A stretch of DNA of 64,000 bases, from contig NC_064821.1 of the NCBI RefSeq assembly GCF_024166365.1, positions 52,727,093-52,791,092 on the forward strand, given 5' to 3'. Each line of letters starts with the position of its first letter. Position 1 is the first letter of the stretch. Made by a program: the position numbers and the translations under genes. The DNA comes from Elephas maximus indicus. Its lineage: Eukaryota > Chordata > Mammalia > Proboscidea > Elephantidae. Shown piece by piece: positions 22,168 to 32,690 of this stretch. The notes beneath the pieces are model-generated. The model ran no database searches and had not been told where the DNA came from. It worked only from the letters and a program-made list of their open reading frames with translations.

Positions 22168-22330
22168 GTTGCAAAATGGTTAAGTGCTCCACTGTTAACC
22201 AAAGGGTCAGAGGTTCAAACCCACCATCCGCTTCGTAGGAGAAAAGACCTGGAATCTGCTCCTGTAAAGATTCTGCTCTGCCCTATTAGGGTCACTACGA
22301 GTCAGAATAGACTTGAAGGCACACAACCAC
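22168..22330 (+). repeat. AfroSINE (type 1), sense
   Basis: GCAAAATGGTTAAGTGCTCC, AACCAAAGGGTCAGAGGTTC and GGGTCACTACGAGTCAGAAT. Nested in the LTR. Confidence 0.88.
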
Positions 22331-22525
22331 ATATAACTCAGAAGTGTTTAAGTTTAGGTCACACCCTACACTGATATGGCCTCATTAACATAACAAAGAG
22401 AGCCCTATTCCCAAATGGGATTCATTCACAGGTATAGGGGCTAGAATTCCAACAACACACATTTTGGGAGCACACAATTCAGTCCATAACCGGGGCCATA
22501 TTAGAGACTGGCTACCACATAGACA

Positions 22526-22967
22526 GAGAAATTAGAAAGATAGAGAACAAAATGCTGACTTTAAAACTGAAAAAGCCACATCAGAGGGTTGGCATAAAAT
22601 GTGTGGCCACAATGCACTTCTTAATACTTCATCCCTGAAGTGAAAAACTTAGCCACCTGGTCACAGGTGGAGCTGGGGAACCACAGCCTCCTCTGCAAGA
22701 GCAGAGCCCAACCAGGTACGCTTAATGAATTGAGGATCAGAGAATGAAGACAGGATATTCTATAAAGAGAATGGCAGGTGCCGAGCTGGGGAGGCTCAGC
22801 AATGTCTCCCAGTGGCCCAGCAGATTACTCCTCTTCTAACAAGAGGCTAGGAATGTTCCTCTAGCAGACCTGCCCTCGTAGGAACATATGGACAGGGAAT
22901 GGATTTTTCACTAACTTTCTCCCTAATCAGATCTACTCTCCATCCACCACTGCTACATCTGATGAAT
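22526..22967. other. Unique sequence, nothing recognised
   Basis: No gene or repeat family recognised. Confidence 0.5.
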
Positions 22968-23018
22968 GTTTTACGGTGATTGGAATTGACTCCTCAGCAA
23001 TGGGTTTGGTTTTGTGGG
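22968..23018 (+). repeat. AfroSINE 3' stub, sense
   Basis: TTGGAATTGACTCCTCAGCA then ATGGGTTTGGTTTTGTGG: only the last ~45 bases of the SINE. Confidence 0.7.
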
Positions 23019-23084
23019 CAAGGGCTGTTTCTCATTCATGTTGGTGCCCCTAGAACCGAAGATGGTGCACAACACATGCCATTA

Positions 23085-23305
23085 TCGTCATCATCATCCT
23101 CACACATCATTGAGAGTCTAGCATGTGCCAAGCAATATACAATTCCATTTGATCACCATAACCCTCTGCCACAGGTACTATTATTATTCCCATTTGATGC
23201 ATAAGGCAAGTCAGCCTTAGAAGAGTTAGCATGTCCCTGGTCACACTGATAGCAGGTGGCAGAGGTGGGATCTAAAGCCAGTCGAATTCCACAACTTGCT
23301 CTTAA
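23085..23305 (-). repeat. MIR SINE, antisense
   Basis: GCATGTGCCAAGCAATATAC, CACAGGTACTATTATTATTC, GTCCCTGGTCACACTGATAG and GTGGGATCTAAAGCCAG. Confidence 0.88.
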
Positions 23306-24320
23306 ACATCACCCCAGAAAGAATGTTTGTTAAAAATTTCTTGGAATAGATGAACTGAAAAATAACTATTAGCTTAAAAAAATAAACAAAAAGAAAGACT
23401 AAATAAGTAAAGTTGTTGGACCATAACAAGTTCCAAAGAGAGCCTAATCCCCACAGTGTTTTTTTCCAGGCTTAAGAATAAATTTAAGGTTGAAAAAGGA
23501 GCGACATCTCGCAAAATAAAGGTTCCAAAAGGCAGTCGTGTGGCCCAGGCAGCCATTTTCTTTTCCAGCTTAGAACTTCTTCTTCTCACTGAAGTTCATT
23601 TCTGTAGATGTTGCCTTCATAATGAAAGTAACAGCTGTTCAGGAGACCTTAGCAAAGCAGGAATAGATGAGAGCCTGGTTCCCCCAAATGCCCTCAGGGG
23701 GCTCAATACAGTGGTCAGTGCTGATGGTTCATTTCTCTGAGCACCAGGAAATGGAGACAGTGTTCAGAACGCAAGAAACAGAATCTCAGAGTTTGTTCGT
23801 TTCTTATGAGGCAAACAAATGAAAAGTCAAGAGACAAGCTGCTCAGGATCTTAATGCCCCCTCTCAAACTGCTGGCCTGCCTGGGAGTGGCAGCCCATTT
23901 GTGTTCTTACTGGTGCCTTGCCTGCCTCTTATGTCCCCTTTCCTCCAGCTGTGACCCCCTGGTTATGTCAACCCATTCTAATGTCCATACCCAACCAGAG
24001 TTGACCAACTGCCACATGAACATAAATTATGCGTAAGGCCCAAGGCAAGAGTCTCCTGGGAAGACCCAGGGAGGAAAGGACTCATGAGGACAAGTGGGGA
24101 GATAAGGTATCACGGGGATACATGCGGATACCTGGGGAGACAAGTGGAGACAAGGTCTAACAGGGATACATAGGGATGCAAGTTCTCACGGGAAGACAAG
24201 GTCTCATGGGGAGACCAAGAAGTCCAAGGGAGCACTTCCCCTGTGGGCAGTTGGGTTTGGGTTTTGATTTGATTTGACTGTCCTCAGGGAGCTTGCTTCA
24301 GCTTGGGGTGAGATGGAGGC
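23306..24320. other. Unique sequence with short imperfect tandem repeat
   Basis: No gene recognised. An open stretch at 23456-23740 has no recognisable domain. The 24060-24235 part is a degenerate GGGAGACAAG/TCACGGGGATACAT array. Confidence 0.5.
24060..24235 (+). repeat. Degenerate minisatellite-like array
   Basis: Repeats variants of GGGGAGACAAGG, TCACGGGGATACAT and TCATGGGGAGACC several times with irregular spacing. Purine-rich on the + strand. Confidence 0.65.
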
Positions 24321-24800
24321 TGTCATGGATTGAATTGTTTCCCCTCCCCAAAATATGTGTCAACTTGTTTAGGCCATGATTCCCAGTATTGTGTGGTTGT
24401 CCTCTATTTCGTGGTTGTAATTTTATGTTAAAGAGAATCACCTCCCTGATCCACGGTAAAGGGAGTTTCCCTGGGGTGTGGCCTACACCACCTTTTATCT
24501 CTCATGAGATAAAAGGAAAGGGAAACAAGCAGACAGTTGGGGATCTCATACCACCAAGAAAGTAGTGCTGGAGCTGAGCATATCCTTTGGACCGAGTGTC
24601 CCGGCGCCTGAGAAGCTGTTTGACCAGGGGAAGATTGAGGACAAAGACCTTCCTCCAGAGCTGACAGAGAAAGTAACCCTTCCCCTGGAGCTGAAGCCCT
24701 GAATTTGGACTTGTAACCTACTTTACTATGAGGAAATGAATTTCTTTGTTAAAGCCATCCACTTGTGGTATTTCTGTTATAGCAGCACTAGATGACTAAG
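24321..24800 (+). mobile_element. MaLR-type solo LTR, sense
   Basis: Starts TGTCATGGATTGAATTGTTT and ends near GTTATAGCAGCACTAGATGA. Internal GACCTTCCTCCAGAGCTGAC, GAAGCCCTGAATTTGGACTT and CATCCACTTGTGGTATTTCT are the sense form of the antisense copies at 14191, 21614 and 38511. No coding retroviral sequence is present. Confidence 0.82.
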
Positions 24801-26019
24801 CACAGCACATAATAAGAAGATTAGCAGGAGAAAAGCTGAGAGGCACTGGCCATGCTTCAATTGCTAGAGGAGGGAGAGAGCCCTGTGGCTGGGCCAGGGA
24901 GGGCAGCTTCTCTGCGTAGGACATGGGGTCTGAGGAATTAGGATGATATCAACCAGTCTTTCCCAGCCCTTCTTCTCATACAATTTTTTTAGGCAGTATT
25001 TGAAGAAAATCAGTACTATTGTTTAATTCACATTTTCTTTGAGTTGGGCAATTTTTCATATTTCAATTAATTTCTCCTTAAAGGAAACTTTATTTCACTA
25101 CTGTCAGTAGAGAACCAGTATTACTACTCTCCATAATAGAATGTAACTGTAAAATAAAGATAATGAAAACAAAACAATAGTATTAAATTCTAGGTAGATA
25201 CTATTGCTGACTGTTAAGTCTCTGACTTAACAAGTGTTAAGAAGAATTTAAGGCATAAAAAAAAAAAGAACACTTAATTCAGACTTTCTCCTTAATATAA
25301 TGGCAAGATTAAAAATACACAGAATTCTTCTTCCAAGAGTATGGAAAAGCCATTTCTCTGAAGTCCCCTCCCACTGTAAGACAGCTAGATCCTAGGGTAA
25401 TTACAATGAACAAACTTTTTATGTGTTGCTAGGCTCGTATGAAAATAAGGACAGTCTTCAAGGCTGAAGTGGAGGGTGGGAGGAGAATACGAAGTTGAAA
25501 GTGGAATGAAAGCAGAGATTGTGTGATTACCAACTCTGGGATCAGGACAGTCAGCCTTAAACTCCCCACAAGATGGGAGAACCAAATCTGAGAGTCCTGC
25601 CTTAAGCCCTGATTCTTTGAAGGGAGCTTAAGTGCGCCCAGCTTGGTAACAGCCTCTGGCTCTCGAAAAAAGCAAACATAAATCTCCCCGGAAGAAAAGC
25701 ATCACCAATTTAGGCTCTCAGGATCTCTACAAATTATGTTCAACCAAACACAGTCTCACAATAAAAAATTACCAAATGCTCAAGGAAGCACCCTTCACTG
25801 AATGGGACCAGCAAAATTAACAAAATACAAATTTAGAATTATATGAATTTCCAATATTGGAATTGTAAGATATGAAGTATTTTTTTAAAGTATGAAATAT
25901 TGAGAGAAAAATAGATGCAATTAACCGAACAAAGAACATAGAAAAATATATGAAATTAAAGAACAAAGCACAAGAGATGATAAAATATAACCTTGTAAAG
26001 TTTATGTTCTATCTCCCAG
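24801..26019. other. Mostly AT-rich unique sequence
   Basis: No gene recognised. Low-complexity A/T runs are common and any repeats are too decayed to name. Confidence 0.5.
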
Positions 26020-26690
26020 TTTTGTAAGTAGTGTCTGGGGTCTTAAGAGCTTGCTAGAGGCCATCTAAGATATAACTGTTTGTATCTATTCATCTGGAAC
26101 AAAAGAGAAAGAAGGAAACCCCAGATTCACAGAGGAAACCATTCTACAGGACTATTTACATGATCCATGGCCTCCTACTGAGACCAGAAGAACTAGGTGG
26201 TGCCTGGCTACCATCACTGAACATTTGGATCGGGGCTACAGTAGAAGGATCCCAATAGAAAGAGAGAAAAATGTGGAAGAGAACTTCATATTCTCAAAGA
26301 ATTCAGACTTGCCGGACCCAATGAGACTGGAGGAATCCCTGAGATTATTGCTCTGATATACTCATTAAACCTTGAACCAAAACTATCCCCTGAAGTCACC
26401 TTTTAGCTAGATAACAAGTCAGCTCATAAAGTAATGAATAGCACCTTGAATACTGCACTCTTTTAAAAAATCATCTAAATGAGACCAAATGGTCAACAAT
26501 TACCCTAAAGCATAGATGAGAAGGTTGGGGGCTAGTGAAACTAGGTTAATGTGTCTAGAACAACTAGAATGGAGATAATGAGACTGTCACAATGTAAAGA
26601 ATACAATCAACCTCACTGAACAAAATATGTAAATTGTTGAAAGGCAACTTGTTTTGCTGTGTACACGTTCACCAAAAATACAACAAAATA
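26020..26690 (+). mobile_element. L1 3' end (family C, copy 4)
   Basis: GTGTCTGGGGTCTTAAGAGC, GGCTACCATCACTGAACATT, ATTGCTCTGATATACTCATT and CAATCAACCTCACTGAACAA follow the family C 3' UTR to its end. Confidence 0.82.
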
Positions 26691-26834
26691 CTAAATAATA
26701 ACCAGGCAGATTGAGAAAAGAACCAAATAGAACGTTTGTAAATAAAAAATATAATCATTGAAACCCAATGGATGCGTTAAACATCAGATTAGGAGAGAAC
26801 GGGTGAACAAAGAGGTTGTTATTTTTCTTGTTAG

Positions 26835-27030
26835 CTGCCACCATTCAACTTCTTCTCGTGACAACCTCAATTGTGCAGAGTAGAACAGCTCCACAGGGTT
26901 TTCAAGGCTGTGACCTTTCAGAAGCAGATCACATGCAGGCCTTACTTCCAAGGTTCCTCAGGGTGGGTTTGAACTGCCAACATTTCAGTTGGTAGTCCAG
27001 TGCTTAACCATTTGCACCAAGAGGTAGACT
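26835..27030 (-). repeat. AfroSINE (type 2), antisense
   Basis: GCAGAGTAGAACAGCTCCAC, GACCTTTCAGAAGCAGATCA, GTTCCTCAGGGTGGGTTTGA and CCATTTGCACCAAG; diverged. Confidence 0.82.
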
Positions 27031-27104
27031 GGAAGAAAGTATCCAGAACTTACAACATAGACAGAGGTGGAAAATATGAAAGAGAAGTTATAATAAGAAA
27101 GTGT

Positions 27105-27385
27105 TGTTAGGTTTCTGTCAAGTTGGATCTGACTCATAGTGACCTTATGTACTAAAGAACAAAACACTGCCTGATCCTGTGCCAATCTCACAATTGTTGT
27201 TATGCTTGAGCCCATTATTGCAGCCACTGTGTCAATCCATCTCATTAAGGGTCTTCCTCTTTTTTGCTGATCCTCTACTTTACCAAGCATGAAGTCCTCC
27301 TCCAGAGACTGGTCCCTCCTGATAACATGTCTGAAGTATGTGAGACATACTCTCGCCATCCTTGCTTCTAATGAGCATTACAATA
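27105..27385 (-). mobile_element. RTE LINE 3' end, antisense
   Basis: GTTGTTAGGTTTCTGTCAAG, CCTGTGCCAATCTCACAATT, GCCACTGTGTCAATCCATCT and GGGACTGGTC-like RTE sequence, ending near GCTTCTAATGAGCATT; about the last 280 bases of the element. Confidence 0.85.
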
Positions 27386-27640
27386 GCAACCAAGATAGAA
27401 GGTACCTAAGAATAAATCTAAGGTCCCTAGGTGGCACAAATCGTTTGCCCTCAGCTACTAACCTTAAGGTTCAAGGTTAGAACCCACCCAGCAGCATTGC
27501 AGAAGCAAGGCCTGATGATCTGCTTCCGGAAATATTACAGGTAGTCCCTGACTGTGATGGTTAAGGTTGTGTGTCAACTTGGCTGGGCCATGGTTCTCAG
27601 TGGCTTGGCAGTCATGATGTGGGCTGGCAGTTATGTCATG

Positions 27641-27704
27641 ATGTAATCACCTCAACAATGAGATCTGACATAATGTAATCACCTCCATGATGAGATCTGC
27701 CATG
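27641..27704 (+). repeat. 32-bp tandem duplication inside the LTR
   Basis: Two adjacent units start ATGTAATCACCTC and end GAGATCTGACATA / GAGATCTGCCATG, with a few differences between them. Confidence 0.85.
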
Positions 27705-28046
27705 AGCAACCAATCGGTTGAAAGGGAATTTCTTGGGGGTGTGGCTTGCATCCATGTATATGGACTTTCTGGCAAAGATGGCTGGGTTTTGCTCTGCTCT
27801 GGATCCTGCATTTAGCTAGTCATCATCTGACCTCCGGTTCTTGGGTCTTGAGCCAGCAGCCTACCCTCTGACTTGCCAATCTTGGGTTCATCAGCCCCTC
27901 CAGCCACATGAGTCAGAAGAAGCCTCCAGCCTGAGAGCTGACCCACAGACTTGGGATTTTCCAGCCTCTACAACCATGTGAACCATTTCCTTGATATAAA
28001 TCTCTCTCTCTACATATATGTGTGTGTGTGTATGTACGTACGTAAT

Positions 28047-28185
28047 CCAAAACCAAACGATTCAGGCTCCCAGTGAACCTATAGGACAGAGTAGAATTGC
28101 TCCATACAGTTTCGATTGGTGGATTCAAACTGCCAACCTTTCGGTTAGCAGCCATAGCTCTTAACCACTGCACCACCATATATGT
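28047..28185 (-). repeat. AfroSINE (type 1), antisense
   Basis: AACCTATAGGACAGAGTAGA, CTGCCAACCTTTCGGTTAGC and CTTAACCACTGCACCACC; inserted in the simple repeat of the LTR. Confidence 0.9.
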
Positions 28186-28960
28186 GTATGTGCATGTACG
28201 TATACATATGTATATCTGTACATGTTTCATTGGTTTTACTTCTCTAGAAAACTCAGCCTAAGACACTGACTTATTACCTATTTGAAGTTATGACAAACTG
28301 CACTGACAATTATTCATTTCTTTTTTTGTACATCTTATCGTTACTAACATGTACTACCTATAATGTGGCAGTGCGTGGTCTGCTGATATTGATCTCATGC
28401 CAACCCCCAAGACATATAAAGATCGGATTAATAAAATATTGATAATAAAAGGCAGTAATTATGAAAACTAAAAAAAAAAGACGTATTTCACTTACGACAG
28501 AACTGACTTAAGACAGAGTTGCTGAAACGGAACCCCATGGTAAGTTGGGGACTACCTATACAGCCAAGTTGGGAAGTAGTTCTACTCTTTAACACATGGG
28601 GTCACCATGAGTCTGAATTGACTCAAAGGCAATGGTTTGGGTTTTTGACTTAAAATTAAATCTAAGAAAAGATGAGCAAGAAATTGATACAGAAAAATCC
28701 AAAATTTCTTTGAAAGATTTTTTTTCTAAAAACTCCAGATAAATACTGTATTTTGAACAGAAACACACTATCATGAAGATATAAATTCTGTACAAATTGA
28801 TATATAGAATCAATGTAATTTCGATCATACTCCCAACAGATATTTTTGGTTTTTTTGTTTTAGGAATTTGAAAAATGGATTAAAAAATTATATAAAAGAA
28901 AGGCAATTGCGCCTAAAAATTATGGAGAGGCTTTTCAACTGAGTTATCCCTCTGATCCAT

Positions 28961-29131
28961 TGTTGTTAGGTGCTGTTGAGTCTATTTGAACTCATGATCA
29001 CTCATAAGTTACAGAGTAGAACTGCCCCTTAGGGTTTTCTTGGCTGTCATCTTTAGAGGAGCAAATTGCCAGGTCTTTCTTCTATGGAGCTGCTGGGTGG
29101 AGTGCTTAACCATTGCGCCACCAGGCCTCCT
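28961..29131 (-). repeat. AfroSINE, antisense
   Basis: TTGTTGTTAGGTGCTGTTGA (RTE-like tail end), CAGAGTAGAACTGCCCCTTA, GAGGAGCAAATTGCCAGG and GCGCCACCAGGCCTCC. Confidence 0.88.
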
Positions 29132-29329
29132 TAAAATTAGGTATAGTATTATTAAAACATCTGCTAATAACAAGTAACGACAGAATGTGGAGTAATGGAA
29201 ACTCATATCAGCAGCTGAGGGGGCAAGGGACAATTGGTCCAAAGAATTGCTTCGGAAAAGATTTGGCATTACCTCAAAAAGTTGGCCATGCACATTTGCT
29301 ACGATCTAGCAATTCTCCTCTTAAAAGTA

Positions 29330-29520
29330 TACTAGTAGTTCTCAGACTTGAACATGCATCAGAATCACCTGGAGGGCTTGTTAGAACACAGATCACTGAG
29401 CCCTACCCTGGAGTTTCTGACTCAACAGGCCTGGGATGGGGCTGATAATTTACATTACAACCAAGTTCCCAGATGAGGATAATGTTGATACAGGGACTGT
29501 ACTTTCAGAACCAATGGTAT
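29330..29520 (+). mobile_element. MER5A-like hAT DNA transposon
   Basis: AGTTCTCAGACTTGAACATG, CATCAGAATCACCTGGAGGG, GAGCCCTACCCTGGAGTTTC and TCTGACTCAACAGGCCTGGG: the MER5A-type non-autonomous Charlie element. Confidence 0.85.
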
Positions 29521-29612
29521 AGAGAAACTCCCAAAAGTGGGCACCAAGAGAGTTGTACATGAACTGTTCATAAGAGCAAAAACCTAGAAACCGAACCCAA
29601 ATATCCATCCAC

Positions 29613-29656
29613 CAAACCAAAACCAAACCCAGTGCCGTCGAGTCGATTCCGACTCA
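29613..29656 (-). repeat. 44-bp AfroSINE stub with 10-bp TSD
   Basis: Only the 3' terminal part of the SINE is present, antisense (CAAACCCAGTGCCGTCGAG; TCGATTCCGACTCA). ATCCATCCAC flanks it at 29603-29612 and 29657-29666. Confidence 0.9.
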
Positions 29657-30060
29657 ATCCATCCACAGGAGATGAGAAATGAACTGTGGTATTTCCACAC
29701 AATGGAATATTGCACAGCAGTTAAAAATGAGTGAACTTTGTATGCTACCTGCAACCACAGGGATGAATATTAGCAACCTAATTTTCTATTTTAAAAAACC
29801 AAATTAAATAATCACTGTTTAATTGTGTATATATGGTAAGCCAATTTTAAGAAAAGCAAGGGAAGGATAAATACAAAATTTGTGATCGTGTTACCTTTGG
29901 GAGTTGGCAGAGAGAGAGACTTGGGAAAAATTCTATAGCATTGTGACATTTTTGTTCTTAAGTTATATGGTGAATTCATAAGTGTTAATTTTATTATGGT
30001 CCTGTATAATTTACTTATACGTTATATATATTTTTGTAGGAATCAATTGTTAGATAATAT

Positions 30061-30999
30061 TTTATACAAAAGAGAATTGGACAGAGAATAACTTTCTCTT
30101 CATGAGATTATTATTTATCTAATTAAATTTTATGCACCACTTTGGGAAACACTTCTAGCAGAGGTAAAAAAAAACAAAAAAACAAAAAAAAACTCAACCC
30201 CTACATTGGGGCCAGGGTAGAGAGTGAAGCTTTCTTCGTGTTACATGGATGTCTTCACTTTGATCCAGATTTGGGGGGTCTTAGTGGGATTAACGCTCCA
30301 GTTATTGCTAAGTGGGTCTATTCTGGTTTAGAACAGCTTCCTGACATCTTATCTCTTCTCTTTTTGGGAAATGCTAGTCTTTGAGTGTTTCTCTTCTCAA
30401 ATGCTATCTGAGTGCAGGTGAAGGGTGCTTGCTTCATGGGGGCAATAGCGAGAGGACTTCGTCTTTAAATATGGTGTGGCTGGTTTGGCTTTGTCCTTAA
30501 GCATCCTGCTTGCCCCTGGGCATTGGCTTCTGTCCTTGCTGAATCGGCTGATGATGTCATTGGTTTTTCCTGACTTTAAGCCATGTAGTGGCATCTGCTG
30601 TTGCTGCTTTCAACTCTGCCTTTTGCTCTGGTCGCAAGGTCTCCACTCCCTGAGGCCTCCCCATCCTGAACCTGGGTTTCTGTGAGAATGGCTGGTCCTC
30701 TCAAAGTCTCTGCTGGCCTCAGGGGACACGAGGGACTTCTGGGAGTTGTGTTCACCATGTGCAGGCCATGGGGAGCCAGCTGTGGCATTTCAGGGTCACC
30801 TATATGTATACCTACGTCCATCACACCACATGGCTTCCTCCTTGCCACGTTGGTTGTTTCTGAAAGCAGAACACCAGCCCATGTTTGTGGAATGTACACT
30901 CAACCTGTCTCAGGTTCTGTCTTCTTATTCTCCCTGACCTTGAGCAGAGCCCCAAAGGGACCCAGGTAGCATTTATGGTTCCTTTCTTCTCTCCTCAGG
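30061..30999. other. Unique sequence, no gene recognised
   Basis: No repeat recognised after an A-rich stretch near 30168-30192. Open stretches overlap on both strands at 30397-30969 and share no family features. Confidence 0.55.
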
Positions 31000-31155
31000 A
31001 AACCCTGGTGGTATAGTGGTTAAGTGCTACAGCTACTAACCAAGAGATCGGCAGTTCAAATGCACCAAGTGCTCCTTGGAAACTCTACACGGCAGTTCTA
31101 CCCTGTCCTTTAGGGTCGCTATGAGTTGAAATCAAATCAACGGCACTGGGTCTTC
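31000..31155 (+). repeat. AfroSINE (type 1), sense
   Basis: GGAAACCCTGGTGGTATAGT, CCAAGAGATCGGCAGTTCAA, AGTGCTCCTTGGAAACTC and CAACGGCACTGGG. The following 31156-31484 is unique. Confidence 0.9.
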
Positions 31156-31484
31156 TCCCCTCTGAGTATCTCCTCACATCAGAAACATTCATCACTTCCT
31201 CCCTAGCAAAGCACTATGTCCCTTACGTCACAGTCACATCCTGAGCTCTCTCCACCCAAGGCAGGGAGTAAAGCCCTATGTTCTGAGTCAGCCAGGCTTG
31301 GTTCTTGTTGTGAAGGGGCTGCGTGAGGCATTTAGAAATTCTCAGTAAAGCCTGATTTTCAATGTATTTGCTAAAGACTTTAGGAGCCTGTTGCGGAGGA
31401 CAAAAGCTAAATATTAACTGCTTCTTTCTTTTTGCAATCCCATATAATCCAACTCAATCCTCCCTGAAGCAAATGGATGCCTCT

Positions 31485-31730
31485 GACTCATGGTTCTCAA
31501 GCTGGGAGGAGGGGGAATTTCCGCACCGCCCCATGGGGGGCATTTGAAAAATTTTGGAGACATTTTTGGTGTGACAACTCGTGTGCTGGTGGAGCGTGCT
31601 ATTGGCATCAGCAGTGGAGTCCAGGGATACTCCTATACGTCCTACAATGCTCAGGACAGCCTCAGGAAAAAAGAATTATTCAGCCCCAAATGTCAATAGT
31701 GCTAAAATTGAGAAACGGTGTTCTGGTTCA
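31485..31730 (+). mobile_element. hAT-type MER DNA transposon remnant
   Basis: TCATGGTTCTCAAGCTGGGA, GGAGACATTTTTGGTGTGAC, CCTACAATGCTCAGGACAGC and CCCAAATGTCAATAGTGC. The layout is a known mammalian hAT-derived MER element; the exact name is not given. Confidence 0.75.
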
Positions 31731-31829
31731 TAGGAGGAAAGGTCACATATAAGTAGGGTCAGATATTGTCCCAGTTTGAGCAGAAGGTCCTGGTTTACAC
31801 CTGTTGTCCCAGCCTCCTGTATCTGTAGC

Positions 31830-32690
31830 TGTTTCCTTCTCCAGCCCCACCCCCTATACCACTCTCATTCTCTCTGGTATACCATCTATTTCTCCAGCTC
31901 TCTTTCTCACTGCAGGGCCTTTGCATGTGCTGTTTCCTCTGCCTAGGATGCTTTTCTCCTTCATCTTTGCATGACTGGCTCCTTTTTAATTTTTTTTTTA
32001 TTGTGCTTTAAGTGAAAGTTTACAGTCCAAGTTAGTTTCTCATACAAAAATTTATACACACATTGTTATGTGACCCTAGTTGCTCTCCCTATAAAGTGAC
32101 AGCACACTCCTGCTTTCCACCTCATATTTCCTATGTCCATTCAACCAGTTCCTGTCCCTTTTTGCTTTCTCATCTCGCCTCGGGACAGAAGCTGCCCATT
32201 TAATCTTCAGTATCTACTTGAGCTAAGAAGCACACTCTTCACGAGTATCATTTTATGTCTTATAGTCCAGTCTTTGTCTGAAGAGTTGACTTCAGCAGTG
32301 GGTTTTAGTTCCAGGTTAACAGAGAGTATGGGGGCCATGTCTTCTGGGCTTCCTCCAGTCAGTCAGACCATAAAGTCTGGTGTTTTTTTTACTAGAATTT
32401 GAGTTCTGCACCCCACTTTTCTCCTGTTCCATCAGGGACTCTGTTGTGTTCCCTGTCAGGGTGGTCATTGGTGGTAGCTGGACACCATCTAGTTCTTGTC
32501 TCGGGCTGACGGAGTCTCTGGTTTATGTGGCCCTTTCTGTCTCTTGGGCTAATATTTTTGACTGCCTCCTTTTCATTGTACAGATGTCAGCTGAAAATCA
32601 CCACTCATCTCCTCAGAGAAGCCACCCTATTTAAAAGAGCCCCAGGCACCCCAGTTACTCTCCATTACAGTGGTCTTCAAAAAATTTTTT
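31830..32690 (+). mobile_element. L2 LINE 3' region, split by L1
   Basis: Left part to 31986 (GGGCCTTTGCATGTGCTGTT; CTGCCTAGGATGCTTTTCTC), right part from 32560 (CTCCTCAGAGAAGCCACCCT; GCACCCCAGTTACTCTCC). These are adjacent in the L2 consensus. Confidence 0.88.
31987..32559 (-). mobile_element. L1 3' fragment (family A), antisense, 14-bp TSD
   Basis: Starts TTTATTGTGCTTTAAGTGAA-like and follows the antisense 3' UTR of family A. Flanked by GACTGGCTCCTTTT (31973-31986) and GACTGCCTCCTTTT (32560-32573), 13 of 14 identical. Confidence 0.92.

Larger units (their letters stand above)
21614..22491 (-). mobile_element. MaLR-type LTR, antisense, with two SINEs
   Basis: TGTCTTGGTTTC at the left and CACAATTCAGTCCATAAC at the right; CTTAAAGAACA-type and CAGGGCACCAGCTGGCTCTA sequences match the copies at 14191 and 38511. 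Flanks GGAGGC and GGGGCC fit a decayed target duplication and a break in the host repeat. Confidence 0.78.
21140..22525 (-). repeat. Old interspersed repeat split by an LTR
   Basis: Left part to about 21613 has CTGTTGCTGCATAACAAATT, CATTTATTGTCTCACTGTTT and GAATACCAGGAGG. The right part resumes at about 22492 with GGGGCCATATTAGAGACTGG. The layout is a known mammalian interspersed repeat whose family I cannot name with confidence. The LTR between the parts was inserted later. Confidence 0.6.
27553..28265 (+). mobile_element. Solo LTR with perfect 5-bp TSD (CTGAC)
   Basis: Starts TGTGATGGTTAAGG and ends CTCAGCCTAAGACA, so TG...CA, and CTGAC flanks it at 27548-27552 and 28266-28270. It includes CAACTTGGCTGGGCCATGG, a 32-bp tandem duplication (27641-27704) and a TATATGTGTG-type tract. 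The same class in antisense lies at 34731-36592. Family name uncertain. Confidence 0.85.
27538..28558 (+). mobile_element. Tigger-like (TA-target) short DNA transposon, split by an LTR
   Basis: Starts CAGGTAGTCCC and ends GGGGACTACCTA, inverted ends matching at 10 of 11 positions; TA lies on both sides (27536-27537 and 28559-28560). Without the LTR it is about 300 bases, with ACGTATTTCACTTACGACAG and CGGAACCCCATGGTAAG near the right end. The family name is inferred from termini and TA target. No transposase is present. Confidence 0.78.
27422..28650 (+). repeat. AfroSINE (type 2), sense, split by a DNA transposon
   Basis: Head half 27422-27537 (GTCCCTAGGTGGCACAAATC; GGCCTGATGATCTGCTTCC) and tail half from 28559 (GTTCTACTCT; CACATGGGGTCACCATGAGT; CAATGGTTTGGG). 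Removing the element between them gives one collinear SINE. Confidence 0.85.
28655..30060 (+). mobile_element. Old L1 3' half, interrupted
   Basis: Decayed L1 ORF2 and 3' UTR sequence: GAACAGAAACACACTATCAT, TCATACTCCCAACAGA, GCACAGCAGTTAAAAATGAG and GCAACCACAGGGATG. A SINE, a MER5-like element and a SINE stub interrupt it. Confidence 0.75.

Noticed and set aside
23456..23740. Possible small protein (94 codons)
   Set aside because: Begins in a low-complexity Lys-rich segment and then becomes Cys/Leu-rich without a pattern; no family recognised and no transcript signals.
30397..30969. Overlapping open stretches on both strands
   Set aside because: Typical of GC-moderate unique DNA; no motif, no splice structure.
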